This document shows, piece after piece, positions 7,907-16,342 of a DNA stretch of 64,000 nt; positions within the stretch are counted from its first letter, which is position 1; every line of letters starts with the position of its first letter. Both the position numbers and the translations under genes were made by a program. Origin of the DNA: Algoriphagus taiwanensis (GTDB taxonomy: Bacteria > Bacteroidota > Bacteroidia > Cytophagales > Cyclobacteriaceae); assembly GCF_036245645.1 (NCBI RefSeq), contig NZ_BTPE01000011.1:1-64000 (forward strand). Direction: 5' to 3'. The notes beneath the pieces were generated by a model. The model had not been told where the DNA came from. It saw only the letters and a list, made by a program, of their open reading frames with translations, and did not search any database.

Positions 7907-9304
7907 TCAAAGGTGAATCACCTCATCATACGCTGCTGCCGCTGCCTCCATCACGGCTTCTGACATGGTCGGGTGAGGGTGGACTGTCTTGATTAGCTCA
8001 TGACCGGTGGTTTCCAGTTTGCGGATAGCCACGATTTCAGCAATCATCTCAGTGACATTGGCACCGATCATATGTGCGCCAAGCAACTCTCCGTACTTCT
8101 TGTCGAATACCAGCTTCACAAAGCCGTCCTTTGCTCCGGCTGCTGAAGCTTTACCTGAAGCCGAGAAAGGAAACTTGCCCACGCGAACTTCATATCCTGC
8201 CTCTTTTGCTTTGGATTCGGTATAGCCCACAGAGGCGATCTCCGGAGAGCAATAGGTACATCCAGGGATGTTTTTGTAATCCAGAGGCTCAGGATGATGG
8301 CCTGCGATTTTTTCCACACAGATGATGCCTTCAGCAGAAGCTACGTGCGCCAATGCTGGTCCGGGGACAACGTCTCCAATAGCATAGTAGCCCGGCATAT
8401 TGGTCTGGTAGTAGTCATTGACTTGGATTTTGCCTTTGTCTACCAAAATTCCTACATCTTCAAGGCCGATATTCTCCAAATTGGAAACCACACCTGCAGC
8501 GGAAAGAACGATATCACATTCTAAAGTTTCCTCGCCTTTGGAAGTTTTTACGGTCACTTTGCATCCTTTTCCTTTGGTGTCTACTCCGGTGACTTCGGAG
8601 GAAGTCATGATTTTGATCCCGCTTTTCTTGTAGATTTTTTCCAAAGCTTTGGATACTTCCTCGTCCTCTACCGGTACAATTCGATCCATAAATTCTACGA
8701 TCGTCACTTCTGTACCGATTGCATTGTAGAAGTAAGCAAACTCAACTCCGATGGCTCCGGAACCTACCACCACCATTTTCTTGGGTTGGTTTTCCAAAGT
8801 CATCGCTTTGCGATAGCCGATGATTTTTTCATTATCGATTTTCATCGAAGGCAACTCGCGTGCTCTTGCACCAGTGGCGATGATGATGTTGTCCGCAGAA
8901 TAGACTGTTTTTTTACCCTCCTTATCTGCGACCTCGACTTTTTTGCCCGGCTGAACTTTCCCCCATCCTGCAATGACCTCGATTTTGTTTTTCTTCATCA
9001 AAAACTGCACGCCTTTGCTCATGCCATCGGCCACGTTTCGGCTTCTTTTCACCATTCCGGTAAAGTCTGCCTCAGCTTCTTTCACGGAAATCCCGTAGTC
9101 GGAAGCATGACTGATATATTCGAAGACCTGGGCACTTTTCAGCAAAGCCTTGGTAGGGATACAGCCCCAGTTGAGGCAGATTCCGCCTAGCTCTTCCGCT
9201 TCAATGATGGCGGTTTTCAATCCGAGTTGAGAAGCGCGAATAGCCGCCACGTATCCTCCCGGTCCGCTTCCCAGCACGATCAAGTCAAATTTTGTCGAAG
9301 ACAT
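7907..9304 (-). CDS. lpdA: dihydrolipoyl dehydrogenase
   Basis: The 465-residue flavoprotein reoxidises dihydrolipoamide in 2-oxoacid dehydrogenase complexes and the glycine cleavage system, passing electrons to NAD. It shows the FAD motif GSGPGGYVAA (12-21), the redox disulphide Cys43-x4-Cys48 in GGICLNWGCIPTK, the NAD-binding motif GSGAIGVEFA, and the C-terminal HPHPTMSEA that provides the catalytic His-Glu pair. Length is normal. It stands as a single gene with its own terminator and a recognisable promoter. The partner E1/E2 genes are not in the window, as is common in Bacteroidota. Confidence 0.96.
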   Translation of the reverse strand: MSSTKFDLIVLGSGPGGYVAAIRASQLGLKTAIIEAEELGGICLNWGCIPTKALLKSAQVFEYISHASDYGISVKEAEADFTGMVKRSRNVADGMSKGVQFLMKKNKIEVIAGWGKVQPGKKVEVADKEGKKTVYSADNIIIATGARARELPSMKIDNEKIIGYRKAMTLENQPKKMVVVGSGAIGVEFAYFYNAIGTEVTIVEFMDRIVPVEDEEVSKALEKIYKKSGIKIMTSSEVTGVDTKGKGCKVTVKTSKGEETLECDIVLSAAGVVSNLENIGLEDVGILVDKGKIQVNDYYQTNMPGYYAIGDVVPGPALAHVASAEGIICVEKIAGHHPEPLDYKNIPGCTYCSPEIASVGYTESKAKEAGYEVRVGKFPFSASGKASAAGAKDGFVKLVFDKKYGELLGAHMIGANVTEMIAEIVAIRKLETTGHELIKTVHPHPTMSEAVMEAAAAAYDEVIHL

Positions 9305-9597
9305 ATTTAAAATGGGTTTGATTACAAAATGAAACTGTGCAAAAATAGGCCTTTTGGGTTCAGAAAAAAACTCATTTTGAATGAGGTGAAGCAGGGTAAA
9401 TGGGCTTGAAAAGGAAAGAAAACCAAATTCAAAGGAAAAATTTGGTCAAAAGAAAAGTTGACCGAGACTTCTTTCTGAAATTGTGGTTTTTGACATTTAA
9501 AATGCTGTGATTCAGTTTTTAAGAAGCTTGTGCAAGGTGAGAAAATCCAAAGTCCGGGCTTTTTTTCTAATTTTGACCAAACTTAATTTTGATCTTC
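9305..9597. other. divergent intergenic region lpd/fabG
   Basis: This 293-base AT-rich gap separates the divergent lpd and fabG genes. It holds the lpd promoter and, just before fabG, two TAATTTTG elements (9568-9575 and 9584-9591) that fit TAnnTTTG but have no good TTTG at the expected upstream distance. I see no ORF or structured RNA in it. Confidence 0.4.
9340..9347 (-). promoter_or_regulatory. probable lpd promoter, -7 element
   Basis: On the minus strand TATTTTTG fits TAnnTTTG exactly. A TTTT lies 19 bases upstream where TTTG is expected. The predicted start would be near 9334, giving a leader of about 30 bases before the ATG at 9304. Confidence 0.5.
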
Positions 9598-10344
9598 ATG
9601 GGATTACTTTCAGGAAAAACTGCCTTGGTCACCGGTGCCTCTAAAGGGATCGGACGGGCAATTGCCATCAGATTTGCGCAGGAAGGTGCAAACATAGCTT
9701 TTACCTATCTCTCCAGCGTGGAAAAAGGACAGGCACTCGAGACCGAATTGGCTGCTTTTGGGATAAAAGCCAAAGGCTATCGCTCAGACGCATCTGACTT
9801 CAAAGCTGCTGAGGAATTGGTCAATTCCGTAGTGGCGGACTTCGGAGCTTTGGATATTTTGGTGAATAATGCCGGGATCACCCGAGACAATTTGCTGATG
9901 AGAATGACTGAGGAATCTTGGGATGAAATCATGAACGTCAATCTCAAATCCTGCTTTAATACCGTAAAAGCGGCTACCCGCACCATGATGAAAGCCAAGT
10001 CTGGCTCGATCATCAACATGACCTCTGTGGTCGGTGCCAAAGGAAATGCAGGTCAGGCCAACTATGCTGCTTCCAAAGCAGGAATCATCGGCTTTACCAA
10101 ATCCGTGGCTTTGGAATTGGGTTCCAGAAATATCCGTTGCAATGCTGTAGCGCCCGGATTTATCGAAACAGAGATGACTGAAGTCCTGGATGAAAAGACG
10201 GTGCAGGGCTGGAGAGATGCGATCCCGATGAAGCGTGGAGGCAAGCCAGAAGAAATCGCTGATGTCTGTGTATTCCTAGGATCAGATATGAGTACTTATA
10301 TCTCAGGACAGGTGATCCATGTGAATGGAGCGATGTATACTTGA
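9598..10344 (+). CDS. fabG: 3-oxoacyl-[acyl-carrier-protein] reductase
   Basis: The 248-residue short-chain dehydrogenase catalyses the NADPH-dependent reduction of 3-oxoacyl-ACP in fatty acid elongation. It shows the cofactor motif TGASKGIG (12-19), NNAG at 90-93 and the catalytic Ser143, Tyr156 and Lys160 (INMTSVVGAKGNAGQANYAASK). The C-terminal ISGQVIHVNGAMYT is typical of FabG. The start is ATG 9598; the frame can be opened three codons earlier at a TTG, but the family begins at this Met. It stands alone with a terminator behind it, away from the fatty acid cluster. fabD lies some 50 kb away in this window. Confidence 0.93.
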   Translation: MGLLSGKTALVTGASKGIGRAIAIRFAQEGANIAFTYLSSVEKGQALETELAAFGIKAKGYRSDASDFKAAEELVNSVVADFGALDILVNNAGITRDNLLMRMTEESWDEIMNVNLKSCFNTVKAATRTMMKAKSGSIINMTSVVGAKGNAGQANYAASKAGIIGFTKSVALELGSRNIRCNAVAPGFIETEMTEVLDEKTVQGWRDAIPMKRGGKPEEIADVCVFLGSDMSTYISGQVIHVNGAMYT

Positions 10345-10373
10345 TTTATGATTTTAGAATAATGATTTACGAG

Positions 10374-10399
10374 CGGCTGGAGAGATTCAGCCGTTTTTT
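10374..10399 (+). terminator. intrinsic terminator after fabG
   Basis: CGGCTG (10374-10379) and CAGCCG (10388-10393) form a 6 bp stem with an 8-base loop, directly followed by TTTTTT. Confidence 0.75.
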
Positions 10400-10407
10400 G
10401 TTTTTGT

Positions 10408-10516
10408 CCCACAGATTTGCACAGAAAAAGTCACAGATTTACCCAGAAAAAAAAGTCTTTAGCGTCTCTGTGAAAATCTGTTTTTTTTGATCTGTGGATA
10501 TCTGTGGGAAAGAAAA
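10408..10516. repeat. CACAGATTT/TCTGTG-type intergenic repeat
   Basis: The spacer after fabG is built from repeated CACAGATTT, CACAGA, TCTGTG and ATCTGTGG units. Its ends are inverted: TCCCACAGAT at the left and ATCTGTGGGA at the right. A diverged relative lies at 42536-42586 and shares the final TCTGTGGGAAAG. Fragments of this style are scattered between genes in other Bacteroidota genomes, as I recall; no function is known to me. Confidence 0.5.
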
Positions 10517-10526
10517 AAGCTTCTTA

Positions 10527-10901
10527 TCAGATCTTAAAAATTATCTTAATTCCATTTTCGATATTTTCCATCTTGCTTTCCGAAAAATCTCCCAATTCTC
10601 TCAAAAGAAGAGTTTTGGGTAAAGAAACCATTTTGTGAAGTTTTAAAACAGACGGAACGATTAATCCGGTTTCTTGCCATTCCGGCTCTGTTGGATTTAT
10701 TTCAAGCTCTGTTTCTTCAAGCTGATCGCTGATTTTACTTGAAATAAATGCCACAACAACGTGTTCATATTTCCCAATGGGTTCGGATAGACAAAGAGCT
10801 GGGCGTACTTTTCAAGTAGAAAAATCTTCAAAGGGGAAAGGGACTAAAACGACTTTTCCTCTAATTTTTGAAAGGTTTTCCGTCTTTGATAGTGTAGACA
10901 T
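10527..10901 (-). pseudogene. MazF/PemK-like toxin broken by an in-frame stop
   Basis: Starting from ATG 10901 inside the antitoxin gene, the minus strand encodes MSTLSKTENLSKIRGK then VVLVPFPFEDFST, which is the family N-terminus. A TGA at codon 30 (10814-10812) interrupts it, after which the same frame resumes with KVRPALCLSEPIGKYEHVVV and continues to 10527. MazF/PemK proteins have the pattern VLVPFPF..D....K.RPALVLS, so the stop falls in the middle of a conserved block. Without it the product would be 124 residues, normal for this endoribonuclease family. A downstream GTG at 10754 could start a 75-residue remnant that lacks the catalytic core. Confidence 0.7.
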
Positions 10902-11091
10902 TTTCTTCAGGCTCGTTTAAAAAGTCAAGCGAAGGATTGTTTGATAGGAATTTCAGATAATTCTTTTCTTCCATCTCCTCTTCTTCCGAAAGAATTAAAA
11001 CTCTTACCGGAATCCCGGCTTTCAAACCGGTTGATTCTAAGGTAATGCTACCGTCAGATTTGGTAATAGTCTTAATTTCAATTGCTTTCAT
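10861..11091 (-). CDS. antitoxin of the MazF/PemK-like pair
   Basis: The 76-residue protein starts at ATG 11091 (MKAIEIKTITKSDGSITLES), a frame that can be extended 23 codons upstream to 11160 but without family-like sequence. The N-terminal half looks like a small beta-rich DNA-binding or swapped-hairpin domain; the C-terminal half is acidic (LSEEEEMEEKNYLKFL) and ends EENVYTIKDGKPFKN, consistent with toxin binding. Its stop overlaps the toxin start by about 40 bases. As the toxin gene has a nonsense codon, this antitoxin may be an orphan. The function is inferred mainly from the neighbour. Confidence 0.6.
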   Translation of the reverse strand: MKAIEIKTITKSDGSITLESTGLKAGIPVRVLILSEEEEMEEKNYLKFLSNNPSLDFLNEPEENVYTIKDGKPFKN

Positions 11092-11163
11092 ATTGCTAAA
11101 TTTATTAAAAAGCTTTTGGAATAAACTTAAAATGTCTTTCAGGATTTTTGAAAACACCAAAGG

Positions 11164-12318
11164 TCAATCCCCGAACCGACTCAAATCAATCTTATAAAAC
11201 TCATACTCGTCTTCCGACTTTTGCTCAGGTTTGTTGATGAAAAGTCCCTGAGAGGTGGAAAACAGGTTTTCAAATCGGGTTCCTGAGGGATAGATTATTT
11301 CAAGCTCTGCTTTGAGGTTCCAGTCTAGGTCATATACCAGCAATAAGTAGGTGACCTCATCCAGATACAGCCTTTTTCTTACATCTGTGATTTCTGGCTG
11401 GTTTCTTTTTTCCTTAAGCCGGACCAATCTGACGTAGGTGTTTGAGCCAATGTCACGAAAGAGGTGGGAATTGAGCGCTCCGTTTTCAGGCCTAATCCAT
11501 CTGGCGCTTCTTGAGTCACCTTCAATTTTTTCAGGGAAATACTGGATTAAAGATTTAGAGTCAAGTTTTTTGCGAGTGATGATTTCACAGTTTTTGATTT
11601 GATACAAGGAATCTGAATAGGGAAACATAAGCCAAGATTTCTCTTGATCTACTAACCTTAAAAGTTTGCCTCCTATGGAAGAATTTTTGTATGATTCATC
11701 ATATGGAGCTTTAAAATTTGACTTACAAAGTAAATTTCCCTCTAGATCGTAGGAACCAACCCAGGAGCCAAACTCCAAATCTAAACCGTCTTTTCCTTCT
11801 CGGAACCCCATAAAATTGAATGGATTGAAAGTGAACTCATATTGATTTTCAGAAATTTGATGTAACGCATCCCTGTTGTCAGGAAAGTATAAATATCCTT
11901 TTGGTTCATACAATTCAATATCTCTTTTGAAAGAGTTAACAAGCTTCTCATTTTGATAATAGTTTGTCATGCCAATGGAGTTGGTAACTGCAATTATTCC
12001 ATTATCGAAAACTTTGGCAATTTCTGCCCCACCTTTAATCCCTTCTGGCCCTTCTTTTGGGATCTTAAAAGTTGAAATTTTTCTTCCTGTTTTTGGATCG
12101 AAGAAACTTATTATCTCGTTCCATTTGGTGTATAAAACCTCCTTATTTTGATAGGAAACTGATTCTTGAAATGATAAATAGCCAGACTCGGCATCTCTTT
12201 CAAAGCTCATTTCATCCACAATAAATTCTTCAAGATTACCCTGAAATGCTTCTTCTGAAGATTTGGATTTGCATGATATGATAAGAAGTATCAATAGGAC
12301 TGGAAAGATTGATCTCAT
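11164..12318 (-). CDS. DUF4221-like beta-propeller lipoprotein
   Basis: The 384-residue protein has a lipoprotein signal (MRSIFPVLLILLIISC, Cys16) and repeated short strands with turns such as FDPKTGRKISTFKIPKEGPEGI and YDLEGNLLCKSNF, consistent with a beta-propeller. Overall plan, length and the C-terminal ending (EFYKIDLS) match the four tandem lipoproteins at 28.1-32.8 kb. Family members are envelope proteins of unknown function, abundant in Cytophagales. It lies upstream of the broken toxin pair on the same strand, with no obvious functional partner. Confidence 0.65.
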   Translation of the reverse strand: MRSIFPVLLILLIISCKSKSSEEAFQGNLEEFIVDEMSFERDAESGYLSFQESVSYQNKEVLYTKWNEIISFFDPKTGRKISTFKIPKEGPEGIKGGAEIAKVFDNGIIAVTNSIGMTNYYQNEKLVNSFKRDIELYEPKGYLYFPDNRDALHQISENQYEFTFNPFNFMGFREGKDGLDLEFGSWVGSYDLEGNLLCKSNFKAPYDESYKNSSIGGKLLRLVDQEKSWLMFPYSDSLYQIKNCEIITRKKLDSKSLIQYFPEKIEGDSRSARWIRPENGALNSHLFRDIGSNTYVRLVRLKEKRNQPEITDVRKRLYLDEVTYLLLVYDLDWNLKAELEIIYPSGTRFENLFSTSQGLFINKPEQKSEDEYEFYKIDLSRFGD

Positions 12319-12374
12319 TTTTTCCGTTTAATTCAGTAGAAAAACTAAATGTATCTATTTTAAAGAATAAAAAA

Positions 12375-12400
12375 AAGCCCTTTGGTATTTCAAGGGGCTT
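12375..12400 (-). terminator. intrinsic terminator after pruA
   Basis: AAGCCCTTTG (12375-12384) pairs with CAAGGGGCTT (12391-12400) with one G-T type mismatch. On the minus strand a run of T follows. Confidence 0.75.
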
Positions 12401-12421
12401 CTTATTTGAATATTTATCGAC

Positions 12422-14056
12422 TTAATCCTTTCCCAAAAACGGATATCTATAATCCTTAGGTGATACAAAGGTTTCCTTGATCGTGCGTGGAGATACCCAG
12501 CGAAGCAAATTGATCATCGAACCTGCCTTGTCATTGGTGCCGGAAGCTCTCGCTCCGCCAAATGGCTGCTGACCTACGACTGCACCAGTAGGTTTGTCGT
12601 TGATGTAGAAATTGCCGGCTGCGTTTCTAAGCTTTTGCGTAGCCAATTCAATTGCATAGCGGTCTTGGGAGAATACCGCTCCGGTCAATGCATAGGGGGA
12701 AGTCTGATCTACTAATTCCAGAACGGTCTCAAAATGCTCGGCATTGTACACGTAAATGGTCAGTACCGGACCGAAGATTTCCTCACACATGGTGGTGTAC
12801 ATCGGGTCTTGAACCAAAAGAACTGTAGGTTCGATGAAGTAGCCTTTTGACTTGTCAAAATTACCTCCTGCGATCACCTCTACTCCTGGAGCAGATTTCG
12901 CTTGGGTGATGTAATTGGAGATTTTGTCAAAGGCCTTTTCGTCGATGACTGCATTGATGAAGTTGGTGAAGTCCTCTGTTCCTCCCATTTTCATAGAAGC
13001 CAAATCCTCCAGCATGTACTTTTTCACATCCTCCCAAAGGTTGGATGGGATGTAAGCACGGGATGCGGCGGAGCATTTTTGTCCTTGGTATTCAAAAGCA
13101 CCTCTTACCAATCCTACCGCTACGGCTTTTGCGTCAGCAGATTTATGGGCTAGGACAAAATCCTTTCCTCCGGTTTCCCCGACGATTCTTGGATAAGATT
13201 TATAAAGCTTGATGTTTTCACCGATAGTTTTCCAGATGTGCTGGAATACCCCGGTGGAACCTGTAAAGTGAATTCCTGCGAAGTCAGGATGCTTGAAGAT
13301 CACATCTCCGGCAGTTGGGCCATCCACGTAAACCAGATTGATGACCCCATCAGGCACGCCCGCTTCTTTGAATACTTCCATCAAGACATTTGCAGAATAG
13401 ATCTGGGTGTAGGCAGGTTTCCAAACGATGGTATTTCCCATCATCGCAGCCGAAGTAGGCAAGTTGCCGGCAATGGCAGTGAAGTTGAAAGGAGTCAAAG
13501 CGAAAACGAATCCTTCCAAAGGTCTTTGCTCCACGCGATTCCATACCCCGTTTCCGGATACCGGAGGCTGCTGAGCATAGATTTCTGTCATGTATTTGAC
13601 ATTGAAGCGAAGGAAATCGATAAACTCACAAGCGGAGTCGATTTCTGCCTGGAAAGCATTCTTGGACTGGCCAAGCATGGTGGCTGCATTGATTTTGGCG
13701 CGATAAGGGCCTGCCAAAAGGTCTGCAGCTTTCAGGAAAATGGCAGCGCGCTGTTCCCATTCCAGATTTTCCCAAGCTTCTTTTGCTCCCAAAGCCGCAT
13801 TGATCGCCTGCTCTACATGAGAGGCGTCGCCTTCATGGAAGTGACCCAAAATGTGCTTATGGTCATGAGGAGGAGACATCGGCCGCGTTTTGCCAGTTCG
13901 TACTTCCTCACTTCCGATGCACATCGGTACGTCGATTTGCTTGGATCTGAGCTCAGCCAGCATGGCTTGGAGTTCTTTTCGCTCTGGGCTACCCGGAGCA
14001 TATGATTTTACCGGCTCATTGACGGGAGTCGGCACGTTGAAAAATCCCTTTAACAT
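12422..14056 (-). CDS. pruA: L-glutamate gamma-semialdehyde dehydrogenase
   Basis: The 544-residue aldehyde dehydrogenase oxidises glutamate semialdehyde (open-chain pyrroline-5-carboxylate) to glutamate with NAD, the second step of proline breakdown. The catalytic Cys328 is in YQGQKCSAASRAY and the general base Glu294 in VGETGGKD; the NAD-site motif FTGSTGVF is near 264-271. The N-terminus (MLKGFFNVPTPVNEPV) and length fit the stand-alone PruA form. Proline dehydrogenase is not in the window. A terminator follows; the next minus-strand gene upstream is a YjjG-type nucleotidase 72 bases away. Confidence 0.95.
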   Translation of the reverse strand: MLKGFFNVPTPVNEPVKSYAPGSPERKELQAMLAELRSKQIDVPMCIGSEEVRTGKTRPMSPPHDHKHILGHFHEGDASHVEQAINAALGAKEAWENLEWEQRAAIFLKAADLLAGPYRAKINAATMLGQSKNAFQAEIDSACEFIDFLRFNVKYMTEIYAQQPPVSGNGVWNRVEQRPLEGFVFALTPFNFTAIAGNLPTSAAMMGNTIVWKPAYTQIYSANVLMEVFKEAGVPDGVINLVYVDGPTAGDVIFKHPDFAGIHFTGSTGVFQHIWKTIGENIKLYKSYPRIVGETGGKDFVLAHKSADAKAVAVGLVRGAFEYQGQKCSAASRAYIPSNLWEDVKKYMLEDLASMKMGGTEDFTNFINAVIDEKAFDKISNYITQAKSAPGVEVIAGGNFDKSKGYFIEPTVLLVQDPMYTTMCEEIFGPVLTIYVYNAEHFETVLELVDQTSPYALTGAVFSQDRYAIELATQKLRNAAGNFYINDKPTGAVVGQQPFGGARASGTNDKAGSMINLLRWVSPRTIKETFVSPKDYRYPFLGKD

Positions 14057-14128
14057 GATATTTGGTGTTTATTTGATTTCTGAGAGGTCAAAGATAAGTC
14101 TTCCTGTCCGAATGGGCAGTGATTTCAC

Positions 14129-14824
14129 TTACAAAAGCGACTCTAATTCTTTGAGATGTCGGATCTCAAAGGTGGGTTTCAGTTCTATACTTTTTCCATC
14201 AGGATTAAAGAAAACCTGATCAATTTCGGCCCTTTGCGCTCCAAGAATATCCGAATTGGGATTGTCTCCGATCATCAGACAAAACTCAGGCTGTGTACTC
14301 AGCTTTTCCAAAGCGTAATGAAAAATTCGTGGATCGGGCTTTTTATGCCCGGTAGTTTCGGAAGTCACGACGAGGTCGAAATAAATGTCCAGTCCTGAAG
14401 ACTTCATCTTTTTGGCTTGGGATTCATTGAATCCATTGGTGATCACATGGATTTGGTATTTCTCTCGAAGGTAAGTCAGGATTTCTTTGGAGTAGGGGAA
14501 TACATGGGGCTTGGAGGAGGTTCGGTGCATAAAATCCTCCTCAAATTCCTGTGGAATGGCATCAGCCCTTCCTCCGGCATGATTAAATATTCTGGGGAAG
14601 CGCTCTTTTCTCAGATTGTGTTTGTCGATTTTACCCACATTGTACCAGTCCCAAAGCTGGAAATTGACTGCATGGAAGGCCTCAAAGAATTTTTCGAAGG
14701 TAGGGATTCCCAAATCCTGAAGACCGTAAATCTGATAGAGTTCGGTAAGGGATTCGGTGACATTGCGATCGTAGTCCCATAGGGTATGGTCCAGATCGAA
14801 GAAGAGGTGTTGGTACGTTTTCAA
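14129..14824 (-). CDS. YjjG-family noncanonical pyrimidine nucleotidase
   Basis: From TTG 14824 this HAD-superfamily phosphatase has 231 residues. Motif I is FFDLDHTLWDYD (Asp10 nucleophile, Asp12), motif II includes VITNGFNESQ, and the motif III/IV region is KKPDPRIFHYALEK then MIGDNPNSDILGA. The cap (QIYGLQDLGIPTFEKFFEAFH) fits YjjG enzymes, which remove phosphate from noncanonical pyrimidine nucleotides as housecleaning. An ATG 18 codons upstream would overlap the ArsR gene; the TTG start leaves a 7-base gap and matches the usual family N-terminus, so it is preferred. Confidence 0.85.
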   Translation of the reverse strand: MKTYQHLFFDLDHTLWDYDRNVTESLTELYQIYGLQDLGIPTFEKFFEAFHAVNFQLWDWYNVGKIDKHNLRKERFPRIFNHAGGRADAIPQEFEEDFMHRTSSKPHVFPYSKEILTYLREKYQIHVITNGFNESQAKKMKSSGLDIYFDLVVTSETTGHKKPDPRIFHYALEKLSTQPEFCLMIGDNPNSDILGAQRAEIDQVFFNPDGKSIELKPTFEIRHLKELESLL

Positions 14825-14831
14825 GTTAATT

Positions 14832-15215
14832 TCAGCGTCGGTATGGGTTATTCTGGATTTTGTTGATTGCCAGCTCACGGTTGGATTTCAGGATTTCGAA
14901 CGTTTCCTGATCTTTAATCAAGCTGGGGTCCTTTTGGATAAACTTGAAAATCTGCTGAATGATTTCAAGATATTCTTCCAGGATGTAATAAAACATCCAT
15001 TGATCTACTCTCCGACTGCCCAAAAGCCCGGCATTTTTAAGAGCAATTAGGTGACGGCTGGTTTTGGTTTGGGTGAAATCCAGGATATGTTCCAAATCAG
15101 AAATGCTCAATTCTTTGTTAAGCATAAGCAAATGGATCATTCTTACCCGTGGTTCTTCGGAAAGTGCCTTAAAAATTCGCAATCCGTAGGTCAAACTGAT
15201 ATTTTTGAGTCTCAT
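14832..15215 (-). CDS. ArsR-family winged-helix regulator
   Basis: The 127-residue protein has an ArsR-like winged helix: FKALSEEPRVRMIHLLM (helices 1-2), LSISDLEHILDFTQTKTSRHLIALKNAGLL (helix-turn-helix) and a wing RRVDQWMFYYIL. No clear metal-binding Cys motif is visible, so it may sense something else, or act as an obligate repressor of its own operon. It precedes the YjjG-type gene on the same strand and is probably co-transcribed. Confidence 0.85.
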   Translation of the reverse strand: MRLKNISLTYGLRIFKALSEEPRVRMIHLLMLNKELSISDLEHILDFTQTKTSRHLIALKNAGLLGSRRVDQWMFYYILEEYLEIIQQIFKFIQKDPSLIKDQETFEILKSNRELAINKIQNNPYRR

Positions 15216-15316
15216 TTGTAAGTTTTAACTTGCCGAGGGGTGTAAAATTAAAATTTAGGCCGAAATTGGGCCTAGTAAATAGGCTGAGGTCTACGGACTA
15301 ATTTGATTTAATATTC

Positions 15317-15958
15317 GTGAAAATAACCTACATTCTTTCTTTTGCTTTGGTTTTGGGTTTTTGCAGCCTGTTTCAAAGTGCTTTTGCCCAGGATGACCGG
15401 GACAAAAAAGTAATCCAGCTTTCAGGTATTATTCTTAATGCAGATAGTACCGATGCAGTTCCGGGAGTAAATATTTATGTGCCAAAAAAAGGGAGAGGTA
15501 CTGTCTCAGGTCGATTTGGCTACTTTTCCATGCCGGTACTTGAAGGTGACAGTGTAGTGTTCAGTTTTATCGGATTGAGGAAGCAGACTTTCAAAGTGCC
15601 TGATGGGTTTGAAAATGACCGTATCAGTTTGATTTTGACGATGGAAGTGGATGAAATAGCTCTTGCGGAGATCGAAGTCATGCCATATCCAACCGAGGAA
15701 GAATTTAAAAAAGCCGTCGTAGCCATGAATGTGGTTGACCCGATGTCCATCAGTAGGTCCAATATGAGTCCGGAAATGCTCCTCCGATGGGCGGAGACCA
15801 TGCCTGCCTCAGGCAATGAAAATTTCCGCTATTTCCAGCAAGGGCAAATGCTCCAAAATCAGGATTTGTACGGCCCCAGACCGCTTCGAATTCTCGATCC
15901 ATTTGCCTGGTCTCAGTTTATCCGCTCTATCAAACGTGGAGACTTGAAGAGTAAATAG
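15317..15958 (+). CDS. secreted protein with carboxypeptidase-like regulatory domain
   Basis: The 213-residue protein starts at GTG 15317 with a signal peptide (KITYILSFALVLGFCSLFQSAFAQ). Next is a CarboxypepD_reg-like beta-sandwich (about 35-115: LSGIILNADSTDAVPGVNIYV, GTVSGRFGYFSMPV, VVFSFIGLRKQTFKV). This domain is common at the start of TonB-dependent receptors and other surface proteins of Bacteroidota. The C-terminal half (EIEVMPYPTEEEFKKAVVAMN) is a conserved but uncharacterised tail. There is no barrel, so it is a free-standing envelope protein of unknown role. Confidence 0.75.
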   Translation: MKITYILSFALVLGFCSLFQSAFAQDDRDKKVIQLSGIILNADSTDAVPGVNIYVPKKGRGTVSGRFGYFSMPVLEGDSVVFSFIGLRKQTFKVPDGFENDRISLILTMEVDEIALAEIEVMPYPTEEEFKKAVVAMNVVDPMSISRSNMSPEMLLRWAETMPASGNENFRYFQQGQMLQNQDLYGPRPLRILDPFAWSQFIRSIKRGDLKSK

Positions 15959-16007
15959 GCCTTTTTCTGACTTTCTTTTCTGATAGTCAATAAATCCTTG
16001 ACAAAGA

Positions 16008-16039
16008 TTTGGTGCATTTTATATAAAACAATATCTTTG
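16008..16039 (+). promoter_or_regulatory. Bacteroidota housekeeping promoter of rpmE
   Basis: TTTG (16008-16011) and TATCTTTG (16032-16039) are separated by 20 bases, an exact match to the Bacteroidota primary sigma consensus TTTG-N19-21-TAnnTTTG. Transcription should start near 16045, giving a leader of about 34 bases. This is the clearest promoter in the window. Confidence 0.82.
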
Positions 16040-16078
16040 TGCCTCATTTGAAAAAGGGCAAAGAAAACTAGCTATAGC

Positions 16079-16324
16079 ATGAAAAAAGATATTCATCCAA
16101 ACTACAGAGATGTAGTATTTTACGACACCTCAAGCGAGTTTAAGTTTTTGACCAAATCCACAATCGAAACCAGTGAGACAATCGAGTGGACTGACGGCAA
16201 AACTTATCCAGTCTACAAAATCGAAGTGAGCTCTGAATCTCATCCTTTCTACACCGGTAAGAAAATGCTTCTTGATACCGCTGGTCGAGTGGAGAAATTC
16301 AACAAGAGATACGCAAAGAAGTAA
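16079..16324 (+). CDS. rpmE2: 50S ribosomal protein L31, type B
   Basis: The 81-residue protein begins MKKDIHPNYRDVVFYDTSSEF and ends RVEKFNKRYAKK, the recognisable L31 type B sequence. It lacks the CxxC zinc-binding cysteines of type A L31, so it is the zinc-independent form. In many bacteria type B is expressed under zinc shortage; in Bacteroidota it is often the only L31, and the strong housekeeping promoter here with no Zur-like site seen suggests constitutive use. Confidence 0.95.
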   Translation: MKKDIHPNYRDVVFYDTSSEFKFLTKSTIETSETIEWTDGKTYPVYKIEVSSESHPFYTGKKMLLDTAGRVEKFNKRYAKK

Positions 16325-16342
16325 TTCCAAGTCCTACTTGGT

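Noticed and set aside
10812..10814. TGA in the MazF-like toxin as a selenocysteine codon
   Set aside because: The position is not a catalytic residue of the family and no selenocysteine insertion hairpin is evident just downstream; a nonsense change is simpler.
13238..14005. 255-codon frame opposite pruA
   Set aside because: Antisense shadow; the pruA frame carries the catalytic Cys and Glu and the full family length.
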